34,355 bases of DNA from Butyrivibrio sp. UBA3740 (GTDB taxonomy: Bacteria; Bacillota; Clostridia; Lachnospirales; Lachnospiraceae). The stretch lies in NCBI GenBank assembly GCA_002372465.1, contig DFGW01000147.1:1-34355 (forward strand), given 5' to 3'. Below the pieces are notes generated by a model. The model was not told the origin of the DNA. It worked only from the letters and a program-made list of their open reading frames with translations, and did no database searches. The translations under genes and the position numbers were made by a program. Shown in pieces: positions 1 to 9,370 of the stretch. The number at the start of each line of letters is the position of its first letter. Positions within the stretch are counted from its first letter, which is position 1.

Positions 1-218
1 ATAAGACCATTCATTCCATCAGTATAGATCCAGACATTATGAAGAAGCCCTGCCACATTAAGTATCAGAGCATCCACTACGATCATTCCAAAAACCTGCT
101 TCTGCTTGTTGTTACGCGCTTCCTCACAAACATTTATGGCAAAAACGATCATAACAAGAAGCAAAGATGCAATGGAAAAGGCGATATTATAACTCTTTGG
201 ACTGGTTATAAGATCCAT
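1..218 (-). CDS. Partial membrane protein, N-terminal 72 residues
   Basis: An open frame starts with ATG at 218 directly after the TAA of the preceding gene (TAAATG junction) and runs off the left edge. A GAGGG ribosome binding site lies in the last codons of the upstream gene. The fragment begins MDLITSPKSYNIAFSIASLL and shows one hydrophobic segment at about residues 12-31, a charged loop (EEARNNKQKQ), and a second hydrophobic segment at about 42-60. The zero-base junction with the degenerate GGDEF-EAL gene suggests translational coupling. By context (inference) it may be a second multi-membrane-span signalling protein of the same type, but no signalling domain is visible within the window. 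Confidence 0.6.
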   Translation of the reverse strand, partial: MDLITSPKSYNIAFSIASLLLVMIVFAINVCEEARNNKQKQVFGMIVVDALILNVAGLLHNVWIYTDGMNGL

Positions 219-2177
219 TTATTTTCCCTCGCAGAAATATGCATCGATTTTTCTGACAAAAGAGCTGTCTTCAACGGGAGCACCCATATAATCTCCCACA
301 AGATAATCACACCCTATCTCTTCCGCCATAAGCTTATCTTCTTCAGTGAGAATATCTGAAGCTCCCACCAGAATGCTTATGTCATGGAAAAGATTTACAA
401 TTCCCTGAGCAACCTTCTTCATCTGCTCAGACTCCATTGCCCTTAGCAGAATGCTTCGGTCAATGTTGATCTGGACAACAGGAAGTGACAGGATTCTCCT
501 GAGGTCACCAAATCCGCTTCCAAACTTGTCAACAATAATGTAGCTCTTAAGCTCGCCCATCATCTTAAGATTTCTTTCCGCCACAGGATTCATGGTGGTA
601 ATGGTGGTCTCAGTGAGCTTTAGGGTTATCCAGGAAGCCTCGGCTCTCTCTTCTCTCAGGATTTTCTTAATCCTCTTAACAAAATCGTGTCTTGAGATCT
701 CACCCTGTGAAAAGCCTACTACTGCCCTGTACTTTCCGTTCTTATCTCCCGCGTTCCAGAAATTAAGCGATCTGCAGGCACTTCTATAGGCAAACTCATC
801 AGCATCCATAAGTGCCTGTGTTACCTTTATATCCGGGATGTGGCCCCTGAGGTCCACTTCATTTCCGTATTCGTCGTAGCCAAAGCAGATAGTATCTGCG
901 CTGTAGTTGATCTTGTATATCTTGGAGAGTATAGGCTGAAATTTAGCTTTTAGCTTCCTGTCGTCCAGATTATTCCTTACCAGCATGTCATAGTCAAAAA
1001 GAGTGGAATAATCAGTATAAATGTCCTTCTTTACATTGATGATCTCATCCAGCTCATTGGGCACATTGTCGCATATAAGATCCACCTTCCCCATCAGTTC
1101 AGCTGTGGTACTGTAGTGATCCGGATAGCGAAGCAAAAAGCAGTGCGCCTCTACCCTGATGGCCATATTTGCAAACATCCAGGGTTCATGGAGTCTTATG
1201 GCTATGGCCTGAAGAAGGCTGTCGATCTTTTTGACATCATCAGTATGCACTGTAACAGCAAATACACTTTCAGCATATCTGTAGGTATAGGTCTGAAGCC
1301 TGAATTCCCTGCCTCCCACATTCCTCAGGTACCTGACGATCTTTTTCAGAACGTTCTGCGCCTGGCTGTAACCGATCTCATCACTCAGAGCCCTGATATT
1401 ATCGATAGTCACAAAGATAGTATTGTGAGCAGTCTTTCTGTTGGTTTTAAGATCGAGCCCCTCAAGAAAAGCCTTCCTGTTAAGGATATTGAGGTTCTCA
1501 TCCACCATCTCAGAGGGGTTCTGGAGAGATATATAAACAAGTGAAATACTAACGGTGGTAAACAGATTCTCAATCAGTACCGTAGGGAAAAAGAACTGAA
1601 CAGCCAATCCCATAAGTATGAAAAGAACATAGGAGAAAATAACCACTTTGGTCCTGGTCCTCATCAGATTCTTGAAACGTATGGTCAGAGAAATACCGTA
1701 GGTAATATAATAGGCGGCAAAAAAGTAGAACAGGAAAATGGCAGGTCCTCTGTGATACAGTCCCTGTTCATCATAGTAAAAGAGTATCGGCACAAAGACA
1801 TTGATAACAACCAGGCCTATACCCATCATGAAAACAAAGAAAATGCCAAAGAAGTCCTTGATCTTCCTGAAATCCACATAGATATCAAGAATAGCAAGAA
1901 CATAAAGAAGATAACAAAATCCGGTTCCAAGGTGAGATATGAAGTACACACTTCCACAAAACATCTCTGCCGGGTGATACCAGGGCTGTGATGGTGATGG
2001 AACCATCTGCAGATAAGTCTCTGCTCTCTCAGCCAGGGTAGCAAGGAGGGTGGCAACAAACAGCATACTATAAGCTCTCTGCCTGTAGGCCGGAACCCAC
2101 CTTCTCGACAGAGAGGTAATAGCAAGAGTTACCAATATGCATAAAGCGCAGATATCAAAGTAAAAGTTATACTGCAT
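219..2177 (-). CDS. Membrane protein with degenerate GGDEF and EAL domains
   Basis: A 652-residue protein. The start at 2177 is chosen over an upstream ATG at 2252 because GGAG sits 7 bases ahead of it and the longer form would begin inside a terminator hairpin. Residues 1-220 are hydrophobic with about seven or eight membrane segments. Residues 230-395 resemble a GGDEF domain, but the active-site loop reads YAESVF in place of GGDEF. Residues 400-645 resemble an EAL domain: KFQPIL stands where (Y)QPI is usual, no EAL triplet follows, LTETT keeps one acidic residue, DKFGSGF has lost the second Asp of the DDFG motif, and the Glu of the EGVE motif is missing. Family knowledge says such proteins bind c-di-GMP or act by protein contact rather than by catalysis; here catalysis looks unlikely for both domains. 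It follows the sugar locus but is separated from it by a terminator. Confidence 0.85.
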   Translation of the reverse strand: MQYNFYFDICALCILVTLAITSLSRRWVPAYRQRAYSMLFVATLLATLAERAETYLQMVPSPSQPWYHPAEMFCGSVYFISHLGTGFCYLLYVLAILDIYVDFRKIKDFFGIFFVFMMGIGLVVINVFVPILFYYDEQGLYHRGPAIFLFYFFAAYYITYGISLTIRFKNLMRTRTKVVIFSYVLFILMGLAVQFFFPTVLIENLFTTVSISLVYISLQNPSEMVDENLNILNRKAFLEGLDLKTNRKTAHNTIFVTIDNIRALSDEIGYSQAQNVLKKIVRYLRNVGGREFRLQTYTYRYAESVFAVTVHTDDVKKIDSLLQAIAIRLHEPWMFANMAIRVEAHCFLLRYPDHYSTTAELMGKVDLICDNVPNELDEIINVKKDIYTDYSTLFDYDMLVRNNLDDRKLKAKFQPILSKIYKINYSADTICFGYDEYGNEVDLRGHIPDIKVTQALMDADEFAYRSACRSLNFWNAGDKNGKYRAVVGFSQGEISRHDFVKRIKKILREERAEASWITLKLTETTITTMNPVAERNLKMMGELKSYIIVDKFGSGFGDLRRILSLPVVQINIDRSILLRAMESEQMKKVAQGIVNLFHDISILVGASDILTEEDKLMAEEIGCDYLVGDYMGAPVEDSSFVRKIDAYFCEGK

Positions 2178-2212
2178 ACGCTGTCTCCGGCTAACCTTCC
2201 CAGCGCCCCAAC

Positions 2213-2253
2213 ATAAAAATAGTGCTATCGGAGCGCATAAATCCGATAACACT
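2213..2253 (-). terminator. Rho-independent terminator after the GH35 gene
   Basis: An 11-bp stem (2221-2231 with 2243-2253, one mismatch) encloses an 11-base loop. On the minus strand it is followed by ATTTTTATG, a T-rich run. It lies 14 bases beyond the stop of the beta-galactosidase gene, so it should end the sugar operon before the GGDEF-EAL gene. Confidence 0.7.
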
Positions 2254-2266
2254 ATTATACGTCAAA

Positions 2267-4471
2267 TTATGAAATATTGATACGATATTGAACTATAAAA
2301 TGTATATTAACAATTTGGCAGGCTTTACCGTCAACCATTTTCGGCCAATCCTGAAGGTAAATCTTATCACCCTCATAGAGTGGCTTAAGCTGCGCATTTA
2401 GAAGCAGTTCATCTGCTGCTCCAAACCTGTCAAAGAACCTCTTAAGTCCAATCTCCCACTCCTGCCCGGTATAGAAACTGTCTGTCAGAACCGTGCCGTC
2501 CTTAAGGAGTTTTGCGCTGTCCGCCTCATATTCCACATGAAGGAATATCTCATCTGCGCCGTCAAGCTTCCCCGGGGTCTTTATCCTATATTCGGTCTCA
2601 GAAACCTTCTCAAGGTCTCCTTTACATTCATTCTTCAGATGGTCTGTTCCCTCATAGATAGCAAGGGCATCACCTGTTATGAAATCTGCCATCTTACCTG
2701 CAGCTTTCTTCTGAACAAATCCTGAAGGAGCGCTCATCTGCGGGAAGCATCTGAAAACAGGCCTTATTTCTTTTTCCTTGTCGGATACTTCGTAGTAGAG
2801 CTGAACATGCCCGTCTGCATCAGTTACTGCATCGCCGTCGGAAACGATGAGGTGATCTCTTCCCCCTATGCTCACCTTAACTGAGTGGATAGCCTCATTC
2901 TTGGTGATGGTCAGGATGCTGTTGCCGTCAAGGTCGCCCCTTACGTCTGCATTCACCTCCCTGTCACCATCAGTGTAGAATACATAGGTGCTGTGGCCCT
3001 GTCCGTCAGTGTTTTCCAGCTTACATACAGGTGTTGCGTCTATTGTCAAAAGAGCCTTTTCCCCGATTTCCATGTTGAATGGGTAGAAAAAGAAATCTCC
3101 GTCCTTGATATCTCTTTTGCCAAAAAAAGCAAGGACTTTAGATCCATCCTCTGAATATGCCCTAAGCTCGGCATCCTTGTGAGCTTCCATCTCATATCTT
3201 CTCTGGTAGTTGTTTACGAAAAGATATCCCCTTGGAATCTCCTTGCCCTCAAAGTCTGTAGCAGTCTTATATCTTACCGCGCTGCGGAGGCTCTTGTTGT
3301 CCTCGGGCTTTGATGGGTTTCCCGGCTGTTCGGTGTAGGCCATGTCTGTGAGGTCGTCGCCGAAGTCATGAACAAAGCTTGCAAGAAGCCTTACTCTTCT
3401 GTAGGTATCCTCCATTTGTCCAAACTCACGAAGAGGAGCGTTGAAGTCGTAGGAGTACTCCGGAAGGTCGTTGGGATAGCCTGTCTCCCTGGTCTCCTGA
3501 AGAGTGGTAAGCTTGCCGTAGGGGTTGGTACCGCCGTGGTACATATAGTAGCCAAGGAGGTTTGCTCCGCTGCCAAGCTTAGTCATGGTCATGGCTTCTG
3601 TATCTTCCCCTGTAGCTACCGGTCTTCTGTGGTGAGTAACCTGAAGTCCGCCTCCCAGCTCAGCTGTGAGGTAGGGGAACTTATCCATATCAAATGTTAT
3701 TCCAGCCCCAAGACCATGGTCAGATCCAATGTTGTGGTCATTGCGCTCTCTGGTAAAAATATAGTTACCACTGGGTTCGATCTCTGTAAGCCTCTGATCC
3801 CATGGCGCCTCGCAGTAGCCTCCCATTACAGGGAGCATCCCGCCGGTAACAGCTCCGCCCCAGCCTGTAGCTGTATAGATGGGAGCGTCAAATCCAATCT
3901 CTTTTGCCATGGCAAGCAGGGTCTTCATGTGGTTCTCACCCTCCTGACCATTCTTCCCGCCGCAGTGTCCGTACTCGTTCTCAATCTGGATGCCTATCAC
4001 AGGGCCTCCATCCTTTATAAAGAATCCTTCAGCCTGTTCATAGGTCTTTTCATAAAAGGCTCTTACATGGCTTAAATACCTTGGTGCATCGGTTCTGGTC
4101 TCATAGCCGTTCTCCTTAGCATCCTGAAGGAGCCAGTCTGGGAAGCCTCCATTTCTGGCTTCTCCATGTGCCCAGGGGCCGATCCTTAAGATACAGTATA
4201 GTCCGCTCTTTTTCACTGCTTCAAGGAAGCTATGAAGGTCCCTGTCCCCGGTAAAGTCGAACTCTCCCTGCACTTCCTCATGGTGAATCCAGATGACATA
4301 CAAGGATACGATGTCAATTCCGCCGGATTTCATCTTGGCCAGTTCTTCTTCCCAGTACTGGCTTGGATATCTGCTAAAATGCATTTCTCCCATCATCGGA
4401 AACCAACGATTCCCGTCAACAATGATGCTGACAGGATCGAAGGAGATACGGGAGTCTTTTGTTATTTTCAT
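2267..4471 (-). CDS. GH35 beta-galactosidase
   Basis: A 734-residue protein that hydrolyses terminal beta-galactosyl residues. The N-terminal TIM-barrel (about residues 10-330) carries family GH35 hallmarks: GEMHFSRYP near residue 28, LRIGPWAHGE near 95, and IENEYG with the likely acid/base Glu166. The likely nucleophile is Glu271 in TAELGGG. C-terminal beta-rich regions (about 400-734) are as expected for the family. There is no signal peptide, so the enzyme is probably cytoplasmic and acts on imported galactosides. GAGGAG precedes the ATG. The gene lies 31 bases after the lacI-type gene and follows the ABC permeases, which suggests that the transporter imports a beta-galactoside. The exact linkage cannot be read from sequence. 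Confidence 0.93.
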   Translation of the reverse strand: MKITKDSRISFDPVSIIVDGNRWFPMMGEMHFSRYPSQYWEEELAKMKSGGIDIVSLYVIWIHHEEVQGEFDFTGDRDLHSFLEAVKKSGLYCILRIGPWAHGEARNGGFPDWLLQDAKENGYETRTDAPRYLSHVRAFYEKTYEQAEGFFIKDGGPVIGIQIENEYGHCGGKNGQEGENHMKTLLAMAKEIGFDAPIYTATGWGGAVTGGMLPVMGGYCEAPWDQRLTEIEPSGNYIFTRERNDHNIGSDHGLGAGITFDMDKFPYLTAELGGGLQVTHHRRPVATGEDTEAMTMTKLGSGANLLGYYMYHGGTNPYGKLTTLQETRETGYPNDLPEYSYDFNAPLREFGQMEDTYRRVRLLASFVHDFGDDLTDMAYTEQPGNPSKPEDNKSLRSAVRYKTATDFEGKEIPRGYLFVNNYQRRYEMEAHKDAELRAYSEDGSKVLAFFGKRDIKDGDFFFYPFNMEIGEKALLTIDATPVCKLENTDGQGHSTYVFYTDGDREVNADVRGDLDGNSILTITKNEAIHSVKVSIGGRDHLIVSDGDAVTDADGHVQLYYEVSDKEKEIRPVFRCFPQMSAPSGFVQKKAAGKMADFITGDALAIYEGTDHLKNECKGDLEKVSETEYRIKTPGKLDGADEIFLHVEYEADSAKLLKDGTVLTDSFYTGQEWEIGLKRFFDRFGAADELLLNAQLKPLYEGDKIYLQDWPKMVDGKACQIVNIHFIVQYRINIS

Positions 4472-4502
4472 AAATACTACTCCTCTTTATCACTATGGAA
4501 AG

Positions 4503-5501
4503 TTATTTGGTGCTTTCCTTCAGAACCACTTCATAGTTGCTTAACATTCTGCTGTTTGCATAGCCGTTATCTATAAGGTCTAAAAGTGTCTTAGCCGCCA
4601 CAGCCCCCAGATTCCTGTCGTTGAAATTAAGTGAGGTGACTGAGGGAACGGCGCTTTCTAATATTGAACTGTTGTAAAATGAAGCCAGACGCAACTCATC
4701 AGGGATCTTTATGTGCTCATCCCTGCATCTGGCAATGACTTCACCCGCCAGATTGTCATCCATGCAGATGACGCCGTCAATATTCTTTTTCAGAAGATCT
4801 TTTAAGATGTTGCCAACCTTCGAGGCATTCTCAATGTCCAGATATACAAGCCCGGGATCAACAGCAAGGCCTGCAGCCTTGAAGGCCTCCATAAATCCGT
4901 TGTTTCTGGTCCTTGTGATGATATGCTCCGTTGAGCCTCCAATAAGGGCCAGCCTTTTTAGTCCCTTGGCAATCAGGATACTTGTGAGCTCATGGCATGC
5001 AGAAAAATTGTCATTGTCCACAGAAATTATCTCAGGATCGTCTGAGCTTCCTACAGCCACAAAGGGTATGCCACTTTCTTTGAGAAATCTGGCAGCCCTG
5101 TCATGTACCAGTGTCCTGGTCAAAATAATGCCGTCGACCTTGTGGTTGTCAATAAGCCTCTTAAGACCAGTGATATCATCCCCGGTAATAAGGGAGACGA
5201 CTATATCATAGCCATAGCTTGATGTCACTTCACTCATGCCGATCATACAGCGCTGAAAGAAAGGAAGGTCCACAGCGTTGTAATCATCCGGCCAGACTAC
5301 ACCAATGTTATAGGTCTTTTGCTTAGCCAGGGCTCTGGCCATCATATTCGGTTTGTAATTATGTTCCTCGATGTACGCCAGGACCCTTGCTCTTGTCTCA
5401 TCTCCAACACGGCCTTTTCCGGATATAGCTCTGGAAACAGTAGTCTTGGATATGCCAAGTTCCCTGGCAATATCATCGATGGTAATCTTGCTCTCAGGCA
5501 T
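4503..5501 (-). CDS. LacI-family transcriptional regulator
   Basis: A 332-residue repressor-type protein. The N-terminal helix-turn-helix (residues 4-24, IDDIARELGISKTTVSRAIS) is followed by the hinge-helix region (NYKPNMMARALA). The rest is a periplasmic-binding-protein-like effector domain with the usual IGVVWP start, a DGIIL segment and a DNLAGEVIARC segment. GAGGA lies 9 bases ahead of the ATG. It sits between the permease genes and the GH35 gene, so its ligand is probably a galactoside or a product of it. The LacI-like palindromes upstream of the binding-protein gene are its most likely targets (inference). Confidence 0.93.
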   Translation of the reverse strand: MPESKITIDDIARELGISKTTVSRAISGKGRVGDETRARVLAYIEEHNYKPNMMARALAKQKTYNIGVVWPDDYNAVDLPFFQRCMIGMSEVTSSYGYDIVVSLITGDDITGLKRLIDNHKVDGIILTRTLVHDRAARFLKESGIPFVAVGSSDDPEIISVDNDNFSACHELTSILIAKGLKRLALIGGSTEHIITRTRNNGFMEAFKAAGLAVDPGLVYLDIENASKVGNILKDLLKKNIDGVICMDDNLAGEVIARCRDEHIKIPDELRLASFYNSSILESAVPSVTSLNFNDRNLGAVAAKTLLDLIDNGYANSRMLSNYEVVLKESTK

Positions 5502-5536
5502 TTCTTTACATCCTCAAATTCCAGTGTAATAAGGAA

Positions 5537-5568
5537 GTCATGCTCTCGCACAAAGTGCTCGCCATGAC
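5537..5568. other. Hairpin in the permease-lacI gap
   Basis: GTCATG at 5537-5542 pairs with CATGAC at 5563-5568, and an inner GCAC-AAA-GTGC hairpin lies between them. The surrounding 107 bases hold no gene. No T run follows on either strand, so it is a poor terminator; a processing or stability element between malG-like and lacI-like messages is possible. Confidence 0.35.
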
Positions 5569-5608
5569 ACGTTCGCACTAGCCTCGTAAGGGACCTCAGC
5601 AAGTGCTC

Positions 5609-6472
5609 TCAGCCCTTTACTGCTCCTCCGGTTACACCTTCTACATAGTACTTCTGAAGGAACATGAACAGTAATGTTACCGGGATGGCAACTAAAACGC
5701 CGCCGGCACAGAATCTTGTGAAATATCCCTGATAGTCATTGGTCCAAACCCATCTTGTCATTCCGACAGCAACGTTGTAGCTGGTGTCATGACCGAATGC
5801 TACATAGGATGCAAATACGTAATCACACCATGGTGCCATGAAGGCAACCAGCGCGATGTAGATGATAATAGGCTTTGACATAGGAATTACCATGGTAAAG
5901 AAAATCCTGGCTCTCGTAGCGCCATCGATCATGGCAGCTTCATCCAAAGCCTTGGGGATTGTGTCAAAATAACCCTTGCAGACATAATAGCCCATTCCGG
6001 AGCTGGCAACTGATACCAGGATAAGGCCCGGGATAGCACCTGCCTGTGTAAGTCCAAACTGCTTCAGAAGGAAGTACAGACAGATCATTGTAAGGAATCC
6101 GGGGAACATACCAAGGATCAGCCAGAATCTCATAAGGAAGGTTCTACCTGCGAATCTCATTCTTGAAAGAGCGTAGCTGACACACAGCTGCATTATTGTC
6201 TGGAAGAGTGATACACAGATTGCGATGATAATGGTGTTCTTGTACCAGAGTGTATAGTTGGTCTGGCTGGAGTCAAAAAGGAACTTGTAGTTGTCCAGGG
6301 AAAATGCCTTGGGAACCAGGTAATCCACCATTCCGCCATACTCTGTTGCATAGGATCTGAAGCTCTGAAGCACCAGACCTACAAATGGGAACAGCCAGAT
6401 AATGCTTATAAGTATCAATATGATATAGCCGATAATGTTTCCAACGGCTCTTTTGGTCTTGTATGATTTCAT
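5609..6472 (-). CDS. ABC sugar permease, MalG type
   Basis: A 287-residue inner-membrane subunit with about six membrane segments. The EAA loop that docks with the ATPase is clear at about residues 185-210 (DEAAMIDGATRARIFFTMVI). Its start ATG overlaps the stop of the MalF-type gene by one base (TAATG), and GAGGAGGG lies inside the end of that gene, so the two are translationally coupled. No ATP-binding subunit is in the window; in many Firmicutes a shared MsmK-type ATPase is encoded elsewhere, which probably applies here. Confidence 0.93.
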   Translation of the reverse strand: MKSYKTKRAVGNIIGYIILILISIIWLFPFVGLVLQSFRSYATEYGGMVDYLVPKAFSLDNYKFLFDSSQTNYTLWYKNTIIIAICVSLFQTIMQLCVSYALSRMRFAGRTFLMRFWLILGMFPGFLTMICLYFLLKQFGLTQAGAIPGLILVSVASSGMGYYVCKGYFDTIPKALDEAAMIDGATRARIFFTMVIPMSKPIIIYIALVAFMAPWCDYVFASYVAFGHDTSYNVAVGMTRWVWTNDYQGYFTRFCAGGVLVAIPVTLLFMFLQKYYVEGVTGGAVKG

Positions 6473-7869
6473 TATTGGAAGCCCTCCTCATCTTTAACTG
6501 ACGGAAGCATGTTGTAAACAACCAGTGAAATAACTGCTGTTACGATAAATACCATGATACCGATAACCGCTGCCATCCTATAGTTGGTGTCGTTGACAGT
6601 CATCTTGTAGAGCCAGGTGATAAGAAGGTCTGTATTACCTGCCTTCTCTGCAAGGTTTACTGACTGTGGCTTACCCTGTGTAAGAAGATAGATGACGTTG
6701 AAGTTGTTGAGGTTTCCAGTGAACTGTGTCAGAAGGAAAGGTCCTGTGACGAACAGCATATATGGAAGTGTGATGCTCCTGAACATCTGCCATGGGTTTG
6801 CACCGTCAATTCTGGCACTCTCGTAAAGATCCTCGGGGATGTTCATAAGAAGTCCTGTAGCAATGAGCATCATGTAGGGAATACCGATCCAGATATTGAC
6901 TACAATGATGGTGATCCTGGCAAGTAATGGATCTGTCCAGAAAGGAATGTAGCTCTTTATGATCCCCCACTTGATCAGATATCCGTTGATAAGTCCGTCA
7001 TTGGCGAACATCTTCATAACATAAAGAAGTGAAACAAACTGTGGAACAGCGATGGTAAGAACCAGGATTGTTCTCCAAAGCTTCTTGAACTTTATTCCTT
7101 TTTTGTTGATAAGCATGGCTACTGCCAGGCCAAGAAAATAGTTAGTAAATGTTGCAAACAGTGCCCATACAAGGGTCCATCCAAGAACATGAAGGAATGT
7201 AGGTCCGATTCCTGCTCCGGTGAAGGAAACAAGATTTTTAAAGTTATCCAGTCCAACCCATGTAAAAAGATTGGTTGGTGACTGGTGATTTTTGTCATAG
7301 TTGGTAAATGCAACCAGGATCATGAACACAATTGGAAGAACCGTGAACACGAAGATACCGGTTACCGGGATTGCAAGAAGAGTCTTGTGGAAATTCTTGT
7401 CAAAAAGTGAAAGGAAAACTTCTTTGTTGGAGGGAAGCTTCTTACCCTTCTTTAAAAGAAGTTCTTCCTTCCTGTTTTCCTTGATGTTGATATACCATAT
7501 GGCGATGAATGCCATAATAGCAAAAATACAAAGCACACCAAACAAAAGGATCAGGAAACTGTTATCTCCGTAAACAGTCTTTCTTCCTACCTTCTTGGTT
7601 GCTACTGTTCCAAGAGTTGATAACTTGGACAGATACTGCCATCCAAATCCGGCCATAAACCATAAAAACAGCACTTCGCATAACAAGAGTGCTACTCCGA
7701 TAAGGAACTGTCCTCTGAGGATTGGCCCCAGTCCGAAAATAATATATGAAAGTTTGGTCTTAATGTCTCCCTCTGTAAATGTTACCCCTATATCTTTAAA
7801 GCCCTTTCCCAGAGCTTCAAAGAAGAGTGACGCGGCATTCTTTTTCTTTTTTTGTGCGCCCTGTGCCAT
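6472..7869 (-). CDS. ABC sugar permease, MalF type, with N-terminal extension
   Basis: A 465-residue membrane subunit. The N-terminal part (residues 1-165) has a Lys-rich start (QKKKKN), two extra membrane segments and a charged loop. Residues 165-465 carry the usual six-segment permease core with the EAA loop near residues 365-390 (YESARIDGANPWQMFRSITL). This layout is typical of maltodextrin-type MalF proteins. GGAGG precedes the start. It partners with the MalG-type protein, and the lipoprotein encoded upstream should deliver the sugar. Confidence 0.92.
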   Translation of the reverse strand: MAQGAQKKKKNAASLFFEALGKGFKDIGVTFTEGDIKTKLSYIIFGLGPILRGQFLIGVALLLCEVLFLWFMAGFGWQYLSKLSTLGTVATKKVGRKTVYGDNSFLILLFGVLCIFAIMAFIAIWYINIKENRKEELLLKKGKKLPSNKEVFLSLFDKNFHKTLLAIPVTGIFVFTVLPIVFMILVAFTNYDKNHQSPTNLFTWVGLDNFKNLVSFTGAGIGPTFLHVLGWTLVWALFATFTNYFLGLAVAMLINKKGIKFKKLWRTILVLTIAVPQFVSLLYVMKMFANDGLINGYLIKWGIIKSYIPFWTDPLLARITIIVVNIWIGIPYMMLIATGLLMNIPEDLYESARIDGANPWQMFRSITLPYMLFVTGPFLLTQFTGNLNNFNVIYLLTQGKPQSVNLAEKAGNTDLLITWLYKMTVNDTNYRMAAVIGIMVFIVTAVISLVVYNMLPSVKDEEGFQ

Positions 7870-7912
7870 ACCTGTGGCCTCCTTCTACCAATTGTCCAAG
7901 CATTTTTAGTTT

Positions 7913-7947
7913 AAAACAGGCCCGGAAACCTCAAGAATCCGGGCCTG
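7913..7947 (-). terminator. Attenuator hairpin between binding-protein and permease genes
   Basis: A perfect 9-bp GC-rich stem, CAGGCCCGG (7917-7925) with CCGGGCCTG (7939-7947), has a 13-base loop and is followed on the minus strand by TTTTAAAC. It lies in the 128-base gap after the solute-binding gene. Partial termination here would give more binding protein than permease, a known arrangement in sugar ABC operons. Confidence 0.65.
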
Positions 7948-7997
7948 AATAATTGTGCCTTGTATATGATAATCAGATTGCTCAATTATCAATCAAA

Positions 7998-9338
7998 TTA
8001 TTGTGCGTATGACTCGCATGTAGCCTGGAAGTCTTCAAGAGCCTTCTTGAATACATCATCGCTTGAATCCTTTGTGATCTCGCCTGAGATTACAGAATCG
8101 CCAAGTGATGTTGCAAGTGACCAGTAGTCTCCAGGATACTGTCCCTGAGGGATTGTGTACTGAAGCTGATCTGCAAGAGCTGAAAGAGCCTCGTCAGCCT
8201 TAACTGCATCTGACTGCTGAGCCTTTATGTTTGAAGGGCCCCAACCTACTGCATTGTATCTGTCGAGCTGAACTTCCTCGCTTGAAAGGAATGCTGCAAG
8301 AGCATCACAAACTGCGAGCTTGAGGTCATCCTCCTGAGGCTTAACACCAAGGAGCTTGAATCCACCGAATCCGCTCATCTGGTATGTCTTGCCATCAGCG
8401 CCTTCGAATGTAGGAAGCTTAGCACATGCGTAGTTGTCACCAAAGAGGTCCTTAGCTGCCTGTGCATCCCATGTACCATCAACGATAGCACCAACGTTTG
8501 TAGCGTTGCTGATAGAAGAACCGTTCTGGAAAGCCTTTGAAGAAGCAACTTCTGCGATCTTCTTAAGAGCAACTACACCTGCATCAGATGCGTATGTAGA
8601 ATTGCACTTTGTGAAGTTACCTGCATCGTCTGTATCGTATGTAAGCTCAGCACCTGTTCCGAAGAAGAATGCTGTCTGGTACCAACCTGAGTTGATCTCG
8701 AAGTAGAAGTTCTTGCCGGCTGCTTCGCAATCAGCGATGATGCCTTCAAGAGTAGAAGGATCTGTTACAACGCTCTTATCATAGTAAAGGAAGTATCCGT
8801 TATCAGATGTAAGCGGATAAGCATAGAGTGTGCCACCAACTGTAGCTGCACCAACTGCACCGGCATCATTCTCAGCCTTAACAACTTCTGCGTTAGCGTC
8901 CTCAACAACCTCAAGAGCACCTGCAGTAACAAGTCTTGCGATCTGATCCTGAGCGAATGCATAGATATCAGCACCAGCCTCAACGTCTGTGATCATGTTT
9001 CCGGCTGCATCGCCCTCACCTACTGCCTCAACAGTATAAGTATATCCTGAGAACTCAGGATGAGCTTCCTGGAACTTGGTGATCTCTTCGTTTGTGAAAT
9101 CAACAACGTTATCAGCAACCCAGATCTTGATGTCGCCTGTGCCGTAATCTGTGATCTCTTCAGCTGCCTCAGCAGCTTCCTGAGCTACTTCCTGAACTGC
9201 CTCTGCAGTATCTGTAGCCTGCTCCTGAACATCCTGAGCTGCTTCCTCAACCTGCTCAGCTGCTCCCTGTCCACAGCCTGCAAGGAGTGTTGCACCCATA
9301 GCGGCTGTCAAAAGAACTGAAACCAATTTCTTTTTCAT
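7998..9338 (-). CDS. Extracellular sugar-binding lipoprotein (ABC solute-binding, MalE-like)
   Basis: A 446-residue protein with a lipoprotein signal: Lys-rich start, hydrophobic core, and lipobox LAGC with the lipidated Cys at residue 22. Residues 23-65 form an Ala/Glu/Gln-rich tether, probably helical, between the lipid anchor and the binding domain. From residue 70 the protein reads as a group 1 solute-binding domain (GDIKIWV, YAYPLTSDNGYFLYYD, AAFLSSEEVQ). GGAGGG precedes the ATG. It is the first gene of the sugar operon, and a strong sigma-A-like promoter and LacI-type operators lie directly upstream. The likely cargo is a beta-galactoside, inferred from the GH35 gene downstream. Confidence 0.92.
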   Translation of the reverse strand: MKKKLVSVLLTAAMGATLLAGCGQGAAEQVEEAAQDVQEQATDTAEAVQEVAQEAAEAAEEITDYGTGDIKIWVADNVVDFTNEEITKFQEAHPEFSGYTYTVEAVGEGDAAGNMITDVEAGADIYAFAQDQIARLVTAGALEVVEDANAEVVKAENDAGAVGAATVGGTLYAYPLTSDNGYFLYYDKSVVTDPSTLEGIIADCEAAGKNFYFEINSGWYQTAFFFGTGAELTYDTDDAGNFTKCNSTYASDAGVVALKKIAEVASSKAFQNGSSISNATNVGAIVDGTWDAQAAKDLFGDNYACAKLPTFEGADGKTYQMSGFGGFKLLGVKPQEDDLKLAVCDALAAFLSSEEVQLDRYNAVGWGPSNIKAQQSDAVKADEALSALADQLQYTIPQGQYPGDYWSLATSLGDSVISGEITKDSSDDVFKKALEDFQATCESYAQ

Positions 9339-9370
9339 AATTTAATCCCTCCATTTGATTAAAAAGTGAC

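Noticed and set aside
3368..4075. 235-codon plus-strand open frame
   Set aside because: It is antisense to the GH35 gene, which has catalytic motifs throughout; the frame has no family features.
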